From NCBI RefSeq assembly GCF_028885415.1, contig NZ_CP118527.1:9347093-9411092 (forward strand): 64,000 nt of DNA. The letters are read 5' to 3'. A program made the translations under genes and the position numbers. Position 1 is the first letter of the stretch; the number at the start of each line of letters is the position of its first letter. Under the pieces are notes generated by a model. That model searched no databases. It was given only the letters and a program-made list of their open reading frames with translations, and was not told the DNA's origin. Below are positions 63,502-64,000 of the stretch, piece by piece. Origin of the DNA: Streptomyces coeruleorubidus. Lineage in GTDB: Bacteria; Actinomycetota; Actinomycetes; Streptomycetales; Streptomycetaceae.

Positions 63502-64000
63502 CCCGCCACATCGGCCTCGCCCTTTCCGGCGGAGGCTCACGCGCAGCCGCCTTCCACCTCGGCTGCCTGCGCGCTCTGAACGACTGCGACCTCCTCAGCC
63601 AGATCCGCGTCGTCTCCGGCATCTCCGGCGGCTCTCTCCTGGCCGCCCTGTGGGCCTACGGACCCACCGATTTCGCGGACTTCGACGCCCACACCACCGA
63701 ACTGCTGCGCGCCGGCCTGCAAAAAGACATCATCCGCAAGGCATTCACCCCTGCCGCCGCCACCCGCAACCTCACCGCCGCAAGCCGGGCCGCAGCCCGG
63801 GGCCTGTTCTCCCGCACTGTCACCGTCGCCCGCCCCGTCAACCGCACCGACGCCCTGGCCACTCTCCTCACCGAGCGGGCCTTCGGCACCAAGACCATGG
63901 ACCAGGTCACCCATCCCGGCCTCGACACCGTCCTCACCGCCACCGACCTGGCCACCACCAACGCCGTCCGCTTCGGCAGCACCCTCAGCAGCTGCTCCCG
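63498..64000 (+). CDS. Patatin-like phospholipase, cut by the window end
   Basis: The first 167 residues are visible; the start overlaps the previous stop (ATGA). The glycine-rich oxyanion loop is LALSGGGSRAAAFHLGCLRA (residues 8-27), and the nucleophile elbow is SGISGGSLLAALWAYG with Ser43. The catalytic Asp would be beyond 64000. Bacterial patatins of this type degrade membrane phospholipids; CapV is a CBASS effector of this family. The tight coupling with the E2-E1-JAB gene suggests it is the killing module of this operon. Confidence 0.88.
   Translation, partial: MTRHIGLALSGGGSRAAAFHLGCLRALNDCDLLSQIRVVSGISGGSLLAALWAYGPTDFADFDAHTTELLRAGLQKDIIRKAFTPAAATRNLTAASRAAARGLFSRTVTVARPVNRTDALATLLTERAFGTKTMDQVTHPGLDTVLTATDLATTNAVRFGSTLSSCS

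Noticed and set aside
59676..64000. Firm naming as type II CBASS
   Set aside because: No CD-NTase gene is visible in the window, so the class cannot be assigned.
1..64000. tRNA, rRNA or CRISPR array
   Set aside because: I looked for cloverleaf-like GGTTCGAATCC patterns, rRNA blocks and regularly spaced repeats and found none that hold up by eye.

Overview
The window is very GC-rich, with GTG/TTG starts, ATGA/GTGA gene overlaps, an LAETG surface protein, XRE/TPR regulators and actinobacterial insertion sequences. It reads as accessory chromosome (or large plasmid) of a Streptomyces-like actinomycete. I saw no rRNA, tRNA, CRISPR array or core housekeeping operon.

Layout. 0-9 kb: a MerR regulator, then stacked mobile-element debris: an IS701-type element with 97-bp ends, an older IS701 relative, two IS21 copies flanking a methyltransferase, a decayed Mu/TnsB-type transposase and a lipase fragment. 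9-17 kb: small hypothetical genes, a secreted I36-like protein, an IS110 element with a candidate bridge RNA, an orphan JetD-like Toprim gene and an LAETG-anchored protein. 17-28 kb: an inverted pair of small paralogues, an alpha/beta hydrolase, an IS3 element, two c-di-GMP genes (GGDEF-EAL and PAS-GGDEF) and gene fragments. 29-41 kb: a cell-surface polysaccharide locus. WecB- and WecC-like enzymes predict UDP-ManNAcA-type sugar supply. GT4 glycosyltransferases (one a tandem fusion), a methyltransferase, a coiled-coil protein and a polytopic membrane protein accompany them. 41-48 kb: IS fragments, a GNAT gene, an IS5 element, a two-gene pair sharing an amyloid-like (RHIM/BASS-like) motif, an MFS transporter and another IS3 element. 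48-54.7 kb: an XRE regulator divergent from a compact operon encoding a left-handed beta-helix protein, MurA-like and MurB-like enzymes and a class-C serine hydrolase, closed by a strong hairpin. 55.7-64 kb: a probable defence or conflict locus: a Rad50-like ATPase, a zinc-ribbon protein, an unknown convergent gene, then an overlapping operon of metallo-beta-lactamase-fold protein, E2-E1-JAB ubiquitin-like conjugation protein and patatin phospholipase, which runs off the window.

The best candidates for new biology are the metallo-beta-lactamase/E2-E1-JAB/patatin operon, the paired amyloid-motif genes at 43.6-44.9 kb, and the accessory Mur-like operon. Several otherwise healthy operon genes carry single-base frameshifts (near 51473, 57770, 61268 and 61450). 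These could be sequence errors or recent inactivation, and raw reads should settle it.
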